From the NCBI GenBank assembly GCA_034716415.1, contig JAYEJB010000042.1:1-37183 (forward strand): a DNA stretch of 37,183 bases, in the 5' to 3' direction. The notes beneath the pieces are model-generated. The model did not search any database and was not told the DNA's origin. It saw nothing but the letters and a program-made list of their open reading frames with translations. This document shows positions 22,536 through 29,993 of this stretch, one piece after another. Made by a program: the position numbers and the translations under genes. The DNA comes from JAYEJB01 sp034716415 (GTDB taxonomy: Bacteria; Patescibacteriota; Patescibacteriia; SG8-24). The first letter of the stretch is position 1. Every line of letters starts with the position of its first letter.

Positions 22536-23243
22536 TCAAATAGTACCGGCAAGATACGCTTTCCTTTTCTCCTCGGGAAACTTTTCGATGGCGTAACGTA
22601 GCATGGTTCGTGGCATCTTCTTGTAGCGCGGCTTGAGGAATCTCTCCTCAGCCACCGCTGACCGATTGCCGACCTCGCGCAACATCCAGCCGACCGCCTT
22701 GTGTATCAGGTCGTGCTTGTCGTCCAAAAGGATGTCGGCGATCCGCAACGTATCATCAAAATCACCCCGTCTGATGAACGCAAACGTCGCCAGTATCGCG
22801 ATACGGCGCTTCCATAGATTACGTGACTTGGCGAAACGGAACAGGATGTCACGCGGTCGCTCGGCGAGATACTCCCCGATGATCTGAGGCGTGGTCGTGT
22901 CCACCAGGTCCCAATTATTGACCGCCTTGATGTTCTTCAGGTAGAAACGATAGACTTCGCCTTTCCCTTTCACGTCGGCCTTGCCGAACCGGTTGACCAA
23001 GATGATGAGTCCGGTGAATCGCTCTTCGTGCCACTTCGACGTCAACAACTTTTCGATATCATCAAAAGGAAAGTCGCGATGCTTCTTCGCGATCTTTCTC
23101 ATGTCCCCGACCGCGAGACCCAGGAACCTGTCACCTTCCCCGTACTCACCCTTGCCGGTCTTGAAGAAACTCATGTTGATCCTGGCCCTTTCCGTGTCAG
23201 CGACGGCACGTAGCTCCTTCTTGAGTTCACGTAGATTGCCCAT
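22536..23243 (-). CDS. AlkD-like DNA alkylation repair protein
   Basis: 235 residues of HEAT-like helical repeats, typical length for the family. Landmarks are FFKTGKGEYGEGDRFLGLAVGDMRKIAKKH, WHEERFTGLIILVNRF, NNWDLVDTTTPQIIGEYL, LWKRRIAILATFAFIRRGDF and HDLIHKAVGWMLREVGNR. All are well kept in bacterial AlkD-type DNA glycosylases, which remove N3- and N7-alkylated purines without base flipping. The WDLVD aspartate (near residue 116) is in the expected active-site segment. A TATAAT ends 8 nt before the ATG, again suggesting a leaderless mRNA. Confidence 0.9.
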   Translation of the reverse strand: MGNLRELKKELRAVADTERARINMSFFKTGKGEYGEGDRFLGLAVGDMRKIAKKHRDFPFDDIEKLLTSKWHEERFTGLIILVNRFGKADVKGKGEVYRFYLKNIKAVNNWDLVDTTTPQIIGEYLAERPRDILFRFAKSRNLWKRRIAILATFAFIRRGDFDDTLRIADILLDDKHDLIHKAVGWMLREVGNRSAVAEERFLKPRYKKMPRTMLRYAIEKFPEEKRKAYLAGTI

Positions 23244-23251
23244 ACTCCGAC

Positions 23252-23257
23252 ATTATA
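23252..23257 (-). promoter_or_regulatory. -10 element of a leaderless promoter (AlkD-like gene)
   Basis: TATAAT on the minus strand, eight bases before the ATG at 23243. No convincing -35. Confidence 0.5.
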
Positions 23258-23353
23258 TACGACATAGAAAAACCCGCACCATACGATGCAGGATAAGCTG
23301 TCAGACGACCACTCCAAGCTCGCGGAGGATCAGCGGGGAGGTGCGGATGGAGT

Positions 23354-23381
23354 AAAAAACCTGAACTGCAAATGGTTCAGG
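23354..23381 (-). terminator. Terminator of the small gene at 23406
   Basis: CCTGAAC (23360-23366) pairs with GTTCAGG (23375-23381). On the minus strand the stem is followed by TTTTTT. Confidence 0.8.
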
Positions 23382-23405
23382 CAAGCCGTCTTTGGATCCG
23401 GCTGA

Positions 23406-23672
23406 CTAAACTTTCGCGGGCCTTCTGATCCACCACCCGGCGTAATCGTCATTCACGAGATTATTCCTCCATCCATGAGGACCGGCCAATTCAGATATGC
23501 ATTCTCTCCATTCCCGCGGTTTGTCGCCCAAGCCGGTCTCAGGCGGAATGAAGAGGAATCCGTCTTCCCCGACCTCTGCATCGGTAGGATGAAAGCCGGT
23601 CAGGACCTCGAAGAGGATATCGAACTCTTCGCGGCGACAATCGATGATCCCACAATCTATCGCAAAAGGCAT
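23406..23672 (-). CDS. Small hypothetical protein
   Basis: 88 residues (MPFAIDCGIIDCRREEF...). I chose the start at 23672 because AGGAGGTGG lies 4-6 nt before it; the frame is open for another 11 codons upstream. There is no membrane segment. Two Cys near the N terminus and a tryptophan-rich end (GWRNNL...YAGWWIRR) are the visible features. It has a complete transcription unit: a consensus TTGACA promoter, a strong ribosome site and a terminator, so it is a genuine gene of unknown function. Confidence 0.65.
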   Translation of the reverse strand: MPFAIDCGIIDCRREEFDILFEVLTGFHPTDAEVGEDGFLFIPPETGLGDKPREWRECISELAGPHGWRNNLVNDDYAGWWIRRPAKV

Positions 23673-23710
23673 CTCCACCTCCTCTTGGCTTGCGCCAAAG
23701 TACAAAACGA

Positions 23711-23739
23711 AATTTAACAGACAACTTCGTGCATGTCAA
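23711..23739 (-). promoter_or_regulatory. Sigma70-type promoter
   Basis: On the minus strand: TTGACA (23739-23734), a 17-bp spacer, TAAATT (23716-23711). Drives the small gene ending at 23406. Confidence 0.7.
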
Positions 23740-23810
23740 AGCTGGGCCGATGACAAAAACTACCTGATGACCTAATGTAAGAATAGCGTTCATTTCAGCG
23801 GGGAAGGCAG

Positions 23811-24299
23811 ATGGAAGAGCACAGAAAAAAAATGTTCTTGGGCTTACTCGACAGGGCATACAGGATTCCGGACGACGAATTGCAGGACAGCGACAAGCCG
23901 GTGAAAGACGGCGACAAAATCAGAGGCGAGCTCGATACAATGGAGAAGCAGGTCTTCACGTTCATGATGCGTAAGATCGATGCCCTGGATGAGGTGACAG
24001 CAAAGACCAAGGCAACCAGAAAAAACGGCCAGCTGGACGACCAGATGAGAGAACAGCTGCTTACCGAATACGAGAGGCTCCTGGATGAGCAGACGCTTCT
24101 CAATAATTACCTCCTCTGGCGAGCACGCCAGCGTCTTGGTATCGAAGAAGAGACTGCCCTCGGTATCCGGCAAGGATGGCAGGTCGTCGAAATACCGACA
24201 CAACCCATGCGAGGTCTCACGCTCATCATCGTGACGGGTGCCCCGGACGATCCCGACACTTCCGATCCGCAGGATGAAGATCCGACCAGGTGGAACTAG
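23811..24299 (+). CDS. Hypothetical protein, tandem paralogue 1
   Basis: 162 residues, highly charged and helical, no signal or membrane segment. The middle (about residues 40-120) is predicted coiled or bundled helices: GELDTMEKQVFTFMMRKIDALDE...KNGQLDDQMREQLLTEYERLLDEQTLLNNYLLWRARQRL. It ends LGIRQGWQVVEI..., a hydrophobic strand (GLTLIIVTG) and an acidic tail DPTRWN. The next gene downstream is a diverged copy aligning over almost its whole length. The upstream regions also share GATGACCTAAT and a similar layout. Function unknown. GGGGAAGG precedes the ATG. Confidence 0.7.
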   Translation: MEEHRKKMFLGLLDRAYRIPDDELQDSDKPVKDGDKIRGELDTMEKQVFTFMMRKIDALDEVTAKTKATRKNGQLDDQMREQLLTEYERLLDEQTLLNNYLLWRARQRLGIEEETALGIRQGWQVVEIPTQPMRGLTLIIVTGAPDDPDTSDPQDEDPTRWN

Positions 24300-24307
24300 C
24301 CTGCTCA

Positions 24308-24332
24308 AGCCGACCTGACCGTCGGCTTTTTC
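24308..24332 (+). terminator. Rho-independent terminator
   Basis: AGCCGAC (24308-24314) pairs with GTCGGCT (24321-24327), followed by TTTTC. Ends paralogue 1. Confidence 0.85.
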
Positions 24333-24400
24333 ATAAAAAATGATAAAAAAGACCAGATGACCTAATTTGATAATGACGTCCTTTGCGGTAGGAGAGAATA

Positions 24401-24796
24401 ATGGAAGGGAATGAGATCGAGCGATTGCTTAACGAGCTGCGGGCCGAAGCCGCCGCGATTCCGGATGATGAGATCCAAAGCCCTGACATCGAGGCCAGTC
24501 CTAACGACAGTGAGCTGGGCGAACTCGACGACACCGAACGGAAGGTCTACACGCTCATCGGGCGCATGATCGACGAGATGAACGATCTGCTCGGAAAGAC
24601 CAGGGAAAGCCGTAAGAACGGCCAGATGGATGACGGACTCCACGCGCGATACAAGCATGAGTTCGCGAGTCTGTTCGAGAGACAAGCACTTCTCAACGAT
24701 TTCTTGAACAACCGGATACATCTGCGTCTCGACATCGAAGGTGACGTGACCTTCGGTATCCGGCAAGAATGGAAGATCGTCAAAGTGACGAGATAG
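24401..24796 (+). CDS. Hypothetical protein, tandem paralogue 2, shortened by an in-frame UAG
   Basis: 131 residues to the TAG at 24794-24796. It aligns with the preceding gene along GELDDTERKVYTLIGRMIDEMND...KNGQMDDGLHARYKHEFASLFERQALLNDFLNNRIHLRLDIEGDVTFGIRQEWKIVKV. After the TAG the same frame continues for 28 sense codons. The translation (VAVIMLGSAPDETDP...NPTEWN) matches the paralogue's tail (LTLIIVTGAPDDPDTSDP...DPTRWN) and ends at TAG 24881-24883. The terminator lies after that second stop. Either a recent nonsense mutation removed the tail or the stop is sometimes read through. AGGAGAG stands before the ATG. Function unknown. Confidence 0.7.
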   Translation: MEGNEIERLLNELRAEAAAIPDDEIQSPDIEASPNDSELGELDDTERKVYTLIGRMIDEMNDLLGKTRESRKNGQMDDGLHARYKHEFASLFERQALLNDFLNNRIHLRLDIEGDVTFGIRQEWKIVKVTR

Positions 24797-24883
24797 ACCG
24801 CGCAAGCCGTAGCTGTCATCATGTTGGGGAGCGCGCCGGACGAAACCGATCCTCATGGCGGAAATCCGACCGAATGGAACTAG
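24797..24883 (+). other. Retained C-terminal tail downstream of the in-frame UAG
   Basis: In the frame of the gene ending at 24796 these 28 codons plus a stop encode a sequence homologous to the last 30 residues of paralogue 1, including its PDxxDP core and the WN end. No separate start or ribosome site precedes it. Confidence 0.7.
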
Positions 24884-24893
24884 CGCCGTCACG

Positions 24894-24916
24894 ACCGACC
24901 TACGGGTCGGTTTTTC
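24894..24916 (+). terminator. Rho-independent terminator
   Basis: ACCGACC (24894-24900) pairs with GGTCGGT (24905-24911), followed by TTTTC. It lies after the distal TAG of paralogue 2. Confidence 0.85.
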
Positions 24917-24921
24917 ATAAG

Positions 24922-24945
24922 AAAAACACCCATCGGGGTGTTTTT
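24922..24945 (-). terminator. Terminator of the minus-strand gene at 24956
   Basis: AACACCC and GGGTGTT stems with T-runs on both sides (AAAAACACC...GGTGTTTTT). It serves the minus strand and backs up the plus-strand terminator before it. Confidence 0.8.
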
Positions 24946-24955
24946 ACGGTTGCGA

Positions 24956-25417
24956 TCAGATGTCGCCGATAAGGACGAGACCCTTACGACAGAGAAGTGT
25001 GCTCATATCCTTCGGAAGCAGACGACCGCGCGGGACATGTATCGCCTTAAAATAACGAAGGCTCGCGAGGAGTATCCCGCCATTGATTTCCGGACTTACT
25101 CTCCTGCTGAACTTCACTCTCAAATCCTCGTTGGTGATTCCCACCGGAAGCATCGTGGCCTGATCGATGTTATGGTCCCAAAGATGGCCATCGGAATTTG
25201 CGCGTTCCATCAGGAGCTCGGCCCATCCCACGACCATGGTCATGGCATCACTCTTGAAAGTCTTGACATCCTCCTGACCGTCAGGCGCCGCGATGGTGTG
25301 TTTCCGCCCGAACGTATGATACATGAGCGATATAATGGGAATGAACTCGTCGGTCATGTCCTGGACCAGCTCGTTGATCCAACTCTCTTCGTCAGTAAGC
25401 CTGTCACTACTGCTCAT
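24956..25417 (-). CDS. Hypothetical protein
   Basis: 153 residues, soluble, mostly helical in the first 80 residues (DEESWINELVQDMTDEFIPIISLMYHTFGRKH...MTMVVGWAELLMERA). The second half (ITNEDLRVKFSRRVSPEINGGILLASLRYFKAIHVPRGRLL) looks mixed alpha/beta. I do not recognise a family and see no catalytic motif. The ATG at 25417 has GGAGGT 6 nt upstream, and the gene has a terminator. A hairpin element (copy D) lies about 60 bp upstream. Confidence 0.65.
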   Translation of the reverse strand: MSSSDRLTDEESWINELVQDMTDEFIPIISLMYHTFGRKHTIAAPDGQEDVKTFKSDAMTMVVGWAELLMERANSDGHLWDHNIDQATMLPVGITNEDLRVKFSRRVSPEINGGILLASLRYFKAIHVPRGRLLPKDMSTLLCRKGLVLIGDI

Positions 25418-25479
25418 CTATTACCTCCGGAGGGGAAATGTATCAGATGGGCTAGGGGTGTCAATGGGTTGGAGGGAGG

Positions 25480-25573
25480 GATGTCTTATGCACAGTTGGG
25501 AGCAAAAACAGGCAGCCTGTTTCTCGCAAGAAACAGTCTGTCTGTTTTTGCTCCCAACTGTGCATAAGACATC
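25480..25573. repeat. Hairpin element, copy D
   Basis: GATGTCTTATGCACAG...CTGTGCATAAGACATC with a CTGTTTC/GAAACAG tip; a near-perfect palindrome of the family at 793-887. It fills the first part of the 25418-25746 gap; the rest holds AGGAGTT-type repeats (about 25585-25650) and the HU terminator. Confidence 0.9.
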
Positions 25574-25584
25574 TATAAAGAACC

Positions 25585-25650
25585 CGGGAGTTAAGGAGTA
25601 CAGGAGTTCAAGAGTTTAAGAAAACACTCCTGCACTTCCAAACTTTCCTC
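25585..25650. repeat. AGGAGTT/AACTCCT-type imperfect repeat
   Basis: GGGAGTTAAGGAGTACAGGAGTTCAAGAGTTTAAG is followed by CACTCCTGCACTTCC, a partial inverted partner. Related in style to the repeats at 291-325 and 16839-16897. Confidence 0.5.
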
Positions 25651-25697
25651 GCTTCTCCCCTCCTCCCCTTCTCTCCCTGCCGACAGGCCGCACTTTA

Positions 25698-25726
25698 TCA
25701 AAAACCGCCCCCACTAAGGGAGCGGT
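25698..25726 (-). terminator. Terminator of the HU gene
   Basis: ACCGCCCCC and GGGAGCGGT form the stem (about 25704-25726). On the minus strand it is followed by TTTTTGAT. Confidence 0.8.
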
Positions 25727-25746
25727 CCGGTTCCATCGGTCGCGTT

Positions 25747-26028
25747 CTAGAGCACCGACTCTTTCGCGGCCTTCGAAAGACGGAACTTGACCACGGTCTT
25801 GGCCGCGATCTTGATGGCCTCACCGGTCGCCGGATTCCTGCCCATCCTGGCTTTCCTCCTGGCCTTCACCATCTTACCGAGTCCCATCAGCGAGAACTCA
25901 CCGTTCTTCTTGACTTCCTTCAGAGCCATCTCCTTGAACATGTCGAGAAACTCCTTAACGTCCTTCTTGGACATGCCGGACTTGTCGGCCAGCGCACTCA
26001 CTATCTGAGTCTTCGTCATCTTTGCCAT
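25747..26028 (-). CDS. HU-family DNA-binding protein
   Basis: 93 residues, the usual HU length. N-terminal helices (MTKTQIVSALADKSGMSKKDVKEFLDMFKEMA), strands with GEFSLMGLGKMVKARRKARMGRNPATGE forming the DNA-binding arm and its intercalating proline region, then IKIAAKTVVKFRLSKAAKESVL. It bends and compacts DNA as a homodimer or heterodimer. Monocistronic with its own terminator. No strong ribosome site precedes the ATG; TATTAC lies 9 nt upstream, which would fit the near-leaderless pattern of other core genes here. Confidence 0.93.
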   Translation of the reverse strand: MAKMTKTQIVSALADKSGMSKKDVKEFLDMFKEMALKEVKKNGEFSLMGLGKMVKARRKARMGRNPATGEAIKIAAKTVVKFRLSKAAKESVL

Positions 26029-26176
26029 AGTCGCAAAGTAATACGTTAATTAATCACCAGTTATTGATAGCGGATTTCCGCGCGTCTGCCAAATCTATAT
26101 CAACAGACGGTCGTGGATAAATGATGCACCCTTCGACGAATAGCCAGGGTATAAGACATATTGTTCCGATATCATT

Positions 26177-26274
26177 CACCGTAGCCTATCCCCCTTCGCC
26201 GAGGCTGCGGGGGATTCACGCGTCTGATTTCGCGGTCTTAGGACCGCGATAAATAGCGGAGGTGAAAAAAGACC
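26177..26274. repeat. Two-hairpin dispersed element, copy 1
   Basis: It shares CCGTAGC-TA-CCCCCTTCGCCGAGGCT-CGGGGG and a GCGGAGG-G...AGACCC end with the element at 34083-34185. The second stem here is CGCGGTC/GACCGCG (26231-26248), different in sequence from the other copy but equally paired. Lies in the gap between HU and the DUF1152-like gene. Confidence 0.7.
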
Positions 26275-26289
26275 CGGCTGCGCCGAGTC
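26265..26289 (-). terminator. Terminator of the DUF1152-like gene
   Basis: GACCCGGC (26271-26278) pairs with GCCGAGTC (26282-26289). On the minus strand it is followed by TTTTTTC. Confidence 0.8.
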
Positions 26290-26295
26290 AAGTCG

Positions 26296-27462
26296 TCACT
26301 TCGGTGATATCGCGACCAACCCATCCTGTCTGCTTACACAAAATAGCGGTCCGGTCACCATCTGCAGGGCATCCCAGTCGTCCGGAAACATCAGCTGACA
26401 GTCGCACATCCTGCACGACAGTTGCTGACCGAGCGCAGTATCGATCATTTCTTTACGTTTCTCCTCCGGAAAAAACGGCGATGGAGTCAGGAACTGGTAG
26501 AGCACGCCGTTGTGCCGGAAGTACTGCAGATGTGCTTCGCAGTTGGTGGCATGCTGTCTGACCTGCGTCCTGATGAACCACTCCAGTGGATTCGCACATC
26601 GAACCGCGAACGGGTTCCGGATCGTCGCCGGATCGACCAGATAGAAACGACGATTGAGATCGGCATCGAGATGCTGATTGAAATACTCATACCATCTCTC
26701 GACACCGAGTTTCGCCCGGGCCCGATATCGCTCGACCAGCTCCCTCTCCGAGGAGCGGAACGCCTTGATGGTCATCGACACGGTTCGACCGGGCCGCACC
26801 GGTTCGATCCACTGCTTATACAGCGCCTCGACCGCATCGACATCATCTGCGTGCAGCAATCTGATCGTGTGATCGGTCGAAGAGACCGCCTCCATGAACG
26901 CATCCGGTTCCAATTCTCCGTCCGTCCCCGGACCGGCCTCGAACAGCAGACCAGGCGCACCGGAGTCGACGAAACCGCGCAGGACCATCGAGTCGAACAT
27001 CGGACTCAAGACGTGCATGTCTTCCGGACCGCGATAGAACACGTCTCCACCGATATCGACGAGCACGATACGGTCCCAGACCTTGGCGAGCGCGCGGAAC
27101 GATTCCGCGAGACCCACTGATCCCCGCTTGAGCGACAGACCATAGGTCTGAACGGCTCCGTACACGTCTTCATCTTTCACCATCTGACTGACCGAAGCGC
27201 TGATGAACGGAATCTTGCGCGGCATATCATGCCGAATCAAGAAGCGTTCGCTCTCCGGAGTGATGATGGAGACGCCCGGCATGGGCGTCGACCGCATCGT
27301 AATCCGATGGAACGGACTGACGACGCCGGCGAAAGCGCACTCATTCCACTCCCAGCCCAACCGCTTGAGCGACGCGGCCGCAAGTACGCACGAAAAGATA
27401 TCGTTCCCTCCCCCGATGCCGACGAACAACACCCGATTAAACTCGCCTTTTTCGACTATCAC
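26296..27462 (-). CDS. DUF1152-like protein
   Basis: 388 residues. The N terminus has a nucleotide-binding-like VLFVGIGGGNDIFSCVLAAASLKRLG motif, and a second segment reads DRIVLVDIGGDVFYRGPEDMHVLSPMFDSMVL, both typical of DUF1152. The C-terminal half has CEAHLQYFRHNGVLY and a CRMCDCQ cysteine cluster that might bind metal. The biochemical role of the family is not known to me. The start is GTG at 27462: AAGGAGGGT stands 5 nt before it, while the open frame upstream reads through that ribosome site. Monocistronic with its own terminator. Confidence 0.75.
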   Translation of the reverse strand: MIVEKGEFNRVLFVGIGGGNDIFSCVLAAASLKRLGWEWNECAFAGVVSPFHRITMRSTPMPGVSIITPESERFLIRHDMPRKIPFISASVSQMVKDEDVYGAVQTYGLSLKRGSVGLAESFRALAKVWDRIVLVDIGGDVFYRGPEDMHVLSPMFDSMVLRGFVDSGAPGLLFEAGPGTDGELEPDAFMEAVSSTDHTIRLLHADDVDAVEALYKQWIEPVRPGRTVSMTIKAFRSSERELVERYRARAKLGVERWYEYFNQHLDADLNRRFYLVDPATIRNPFAVRCANPLEWFIRTQVRQHATNCEAHLQYFRHNGVLYQFLTPSPFFPEEKRKEMIDTALGQQLSCRMCDCQLMFPDDWDALQMVTGPLFCVSRQDGLVAISPK

Positions 27463-27533
27463 TACACCCTCCTTTGAAAGGACGCCGCCATCATACCGTT
27501 GACGACGCACGGAAGCAAGCTGAAGGACCCGAT

Positions 27534-27563
27534 TTGGACATCGTCAGACCGATCTGTTAAGGT
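27534..27563 (+). promoter_or_regulatory. Promoter with TAAGGT -10
   Basis: TTGGAC (27534-27539), an 18-bp spacer, TAAGGT (27558-27563). The same -10 occurs before the genes at 29204, 29994 and 36690. Confidence 0.5.
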
Positions 27564-27568
27564 CAAAT

Positions 27569-27584
27569 ACTCACGAAAGTGAGT
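27569..27584 (+). promoter_or_regulatory. 5' leader hairpin with GAAA loop
   Basis: ACTCAC, GAAA tetraloop, GTGAGT. It lies between the promoter and the AGGGAGG ribosome site of the metallopeptidase gene. Confidence 0.55.
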
Positions 27585-27609
27585 GCACATTCAATAGAGG
27601 GAGGTCCTC

Positions 27610-28545
27610 GTGACCCGCGTACGTAAATCAATCATAGATCCGAAAGAGACGCCTTTGCAGAATCCTGTCATCGACATCCGCGTCCGCGGTGTCATGGGTC
27701 CGGAACGCGGTCTTCTGGCCAGGGAGATACGCGAAGTCTTCTTCGCTCCGCCGAAAAGCGCCATATTCGCCGAACTCACCAAGGGTTGGTATGAGACCGT
27801 CGTCATCCGGGGGTGCGTAAACGGGATGAACGAAATCAGGGCCATGATCGGCCTGCCGCCGCTCCGCATCCCGACAGGGCTCGTGCATGTGATGAACCCG
27901 GCCGTCTTCAAGAATTTCTACAATGAAACGCATGGGGGCGATTTCACGCCACCGGGTTTCTCTCAATCTCCCAGGACTTTCATCCGGCGGACCGACGACC
28001 GGGCGACATTCATCAATGTGGTATCACATGAACTGACCCACATCGGCGGATATAACATGTGTGTCGTTCACGTGGACGTCGATGAGGACGATACGGCCAT
28101 CACCGGTGACGCATGGATCGGAAACAGCCGGGTCGGAATGCAGATCAACAACAGCCGATTCACCGGACTGAACGAGGCGCTGACCGAAGAGATAGCTGAT
28201 CTGATCCGCGTCGAACTGATTGAACCTGCCTGTCAAATTCCGAGACATCTCGCGGAGAAGGCACTCAATCAAGGTTCGTACCAAGCCCAAAGGGAAGTCC
28301 TGGGGCGCGTGATGGAAGAACTGTTCGGTGACCGTAACTACGGCTACAAGATCGCCATTTGGGACTACTTCACCGGCAGTACCGACTTCTTGCGGACCGT
28401 CCGTCGAAAGCGGCCTGAAATGCTGAAACCGCTGCGCAGGATGGACAGGACCGAAATCAGCGCCCTGATGACCGCCGTCCGGCTCGGATTCCGCGAAGAG
28501 GTCATAGCCATCAAGAAGATCATGAGTCTGGATGCGGACTCGTGA
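27610..28545 (+). CDS. HExxH zinc metallopeptidase-like protein
   Basis: 311 residues without signal peptide. The zinc motif H140-E141-LT-H144 stands in FINVVSHELTHIGGYN. About 45 residues later LNEALTEEIADLI (N188-E189, E193-E194, D197) gives candidate third ligands, so a gluzincin-type site is likely. The rest of the chain has no family I recognise. The start is GTG with GGGAGG 5 nt upstream. The leader carries a GAAA-capped hairpin. It forms a complete single-gene unit with promoter and terminator. It may cleave a cytoplasmic substrate; nothing nearby suggests which. Confidence 0.7.
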   Translation: MTRVRKSIIDPKETPLQNPVIDIRVRGVMGPERGLLAREIREVFFAPPKSAIFAELTKGWYETVVIRGCVNGMNEIRAMIGLPPLRIPTGLVHVMNPAVFKNFYNETHGGDFTPPGFSQSPRTFIRRTDDRATFINVVSHELTHIGGYNMCVVHVDVDEDDTAITGDAWIGNSRVGMQINNSRFTGLNEALTEEIADLIRVELIEPACQIPRHLAEKALNQGSYQAQREVLGRVMEELFGDRNYGYKIAIWDYFTGSTDFLRTVRRKRPEMLKPLRRMDRTEISALMTAVRLGFREEVIAIKKIMSLDADS

Positions 28546-28550
28546 CCGCG

Positions 28551-28577
28551 ACCGGGACGATGTCCCGGTCTTTTATA
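28551..28577 (+). terminator. Rho-independent terminator
   Basis: GACCGGGAC and GTCCCGGTC stem with a TTTTAT tail. Ends the metallopeptidase gene. Confidence 0.85.
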
Positions 28578-28604
28578 TGAAAAGAGCTGTCTTCGTGACA
28601 GCTC
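28578..28604 (-). terminator. Terminator of the minus-strand gene at 28605
   Basis: GAGCTGTC and GACAGCTC stem; on the minus strand it is followed by TTTTC. It lies directly after the stop codon. Confidence 0.75.
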
Positions 28605-29054
28605 TTACGCGTTTCGATCGGTCGGCCAGATCAGCGCAGAATACTGACCGGCCTTGAAGTAGATGCACTTTTCGCCGATGCCCTTGGCGATCAGACCGAG
28701 AATGGAAGCCAGCTTGGGAATACGTTCCTTGCCGACGAACGACACCTCAAACACGATACATGTATCGTAATGAACGATCTCCCTGCCGTCGCGCCACACG
28801 CCGAACTGCTGCCGGGTATCACAGCTGAAGCCGCCGAACTCTGCGGCCAGGAACTCAACGAGCATATCGTTGATGCTTCTACCCTCGATCCGCCAGGTGA
28901 GCTTGTCCTCCGGTAGGCAAAAAACCGCCGGCCGGCCAAGGTCCTCGATGCGGTAGCCCGGACCGCAGTCCAGTCCGGCCCATTTGTTTTCCTTGTACGT
29001 GCCATCGATATGCGTCATCAAAACGCGCCCGATCGCTTTCAATGTGCGAAACAT
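28605..29054 (-). CDS. Hypothetical protein
   Basis: 149 residues. The start at 29054 is set by AAGGAGGTG 5-7 nt upstream; the open frame runs 13 codons further back across the ribosome site. Features: a GLDCGPGYRIEDLGRPAVF segment, CIVFEVSFVGKERIPKLASILGLIAKGIGEK with an amphipathic helix, and FKAGQYSALIW at the end. No membrane segment. I do not recognise the family. It has a clear promoter and terminator, like the other small orphan genes around it. Confidence 0.65.
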   Translation of the reverse strand: MFRTLKAIGRVLMTHIDGTYKENKWAGLDCGPGYRIEDLGRPAVFCLPEDKLTWRIEGRSINDMLVEFLAAEFGGFSCDTRQQFGVWRDGREIVHYDTCIVFEVSFVGKERIPKLASILGLIAKGIGEKCIYFKAGQYSALIWPTDRNA

Positions 29055-29077
29055 CCCACACCTCCTTGGGGACGGAC

Positions 29078-29106
29078 AATATACCACCGTCATGCTCTCG
29101 CGTCAA
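29078..29106 (-). promoter_or_regulatory. Sigma70-type promoter
   Basis: On the minus strand: TTGACG (29106-29101), a 17-bp spacer, TATATT (29083-29078). Drives the gene starting at 29054. Confidence 0.7.
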
Positions 29107-29144
29107 TCTTCCAGACCTCAAATTTACCATTTTTAAGCCTAATT

Positions 29145-29173
29145 TTGCGCACTTATCGATTACGGGATAAGGT
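29145..29173 (+). promoter_or_regulatory. Promoter with TAAGGT -10
   Basis: TTGCGC (29145-29150), a 17-bp spacer, TAAGGT (29168-29173). The following leader to the ATG is almost identical to that at 29959-29993. Confidence 0.5.
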
Positions 29174-29203
29174 CAATTTGTCCAAACCAATGGAGGTGGA
29201 CCG

Positions 29204-29875
29204 ATGAATACGCGAATCGTACTTTTTCTCATGACCATCCTGGTCGCCGCAGTCTGCGCTTCGTGCGCGACGCGACAGACCGAACCGACCGCGCCGACCG
29301 AACCGGAAGCGCCCGTCGCACCGGTTGAGCCGGAAGCGCCCGCTGTGCCGGAAGCGCCCGTCGAGCAAGAGCCCGCCGACGAGACGTTCGAACTCGTCAG
29401 GACCGAAACCATCGTCGATGGAAATTTGAGAGTCATCTATGGCGTGCCGACCGGATGGTCCGTCGACACAAGCAGGGCCGGTGACGGACAGATCCTCATG
29501 CGGCCCCCGGACCGCTCCGCCCTATTGAGTCTGCAGGTCGTGCCACGCACCAACGGCCTGGGCGTCAGAGAAGCCTTGAGATTAGTGATCGCGCACTGGC
29601 TGGCATTGTCCCAGCAGGATCCGAGCATCACCATCCAGGTGCCGCAGCTCCACCCGGAAAACGGCATCGATATCGGCCTGCTGATCTGCAGCAGGGGGAC
29701 CCCAGAGGGACCGATCTCGATCATGCACCTCTTCCTGACGAGCAACGACCCCGGTTATCTGATGGTAGGACTGGGATCCTGGGCCGTCGAAAATCAGGAG
29801 CGGTACAGCGGCCTTCTCATCCATATCACCGAAAGCGCGATCATCGTGCGGGACACCGTGCCGGATACCATCTGA
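29204..29875 (+). CDS. Lipoprotein paralogue 1 with Pro/Ala/Glu linker
   Basis: 223 residues. The signal peptide MNTRIVLFLMTILVAAVCAS leads to C21 as probable lipidated Cys. A linker of EPEAPV-type repeats (about 26-57) reaches a globular domain. The domain starts with VIYGVPTGWSVDTS and has alternating strands (LLSLQVVPR, IDIGLLICSR, SIMHLFLTSNDPGYLMVGLGSW), recalling PsbP/Mog1-like lipoprotein domains, but this is tentative. A paralogue follows directly. The first ~65 coding bases and the leader are almost identical between the two, while the domains are strongly diverged. GGAGG precedes the ATG. Confidence 0.7.
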   Translation: MNTRIVLFLMTILVAAVCASCATRQTEPTAPTEPEAPVAPVEPEAPAVPEAPVEQEPADETFELVRTETIVDGNLRVIYGVPTGWSVDTSRAGDGQILMRPPDRSALLSLQVVPRTNGLGVREALRLVIAHWLALSQQDPSITIQVPQLHPENGIDIGLLICSRGTPEGPISIMHLFLTSNDPGYLMVGLGSWAVENQERYSGLLIHITESAIIVRDTVPDTI

Positions 29876-29892
29876 TCCAGAACGACCGAACT

Positions 29893-29922
29893 TCACCGGA
29901 GCTTGCTCCGATTTTTTCTTAT
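29893..29922 (+). terminator. Probable terminator
   Basis: Short CGGAGC/GCTCCG stem followed by ATTTTTTCTTATT, between the two lipoprotein genes. Confidence 0.6.
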
Positions 29923-29934
29923 TTGACCGTAATT

Positions 29935-29964
29935 TTGACGCGTATGTCGATTACAGGTTAAGGT
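29935..29964 (+). promoter_or_regulatory. Promoter with TAAGGT -10
   Basis: TTGACG (29935-29940), an 18-bp spacer, TAAGGT (29959-29964). Counterpart of the promoter at 29145. Confidence 0.5.
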
Positions 29965-29993
29965 CAGTCCGTCCAAACAACGGAGGTGGACCG

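Noticed and set aside
24794..24796. Alternative genetic code with UAG as sense
   Set aside because: Other genes with clear C-terminal ends stop at UAG (for example 729-731 and 24297-24299 in the paralogue), so global reassignment is not supported.
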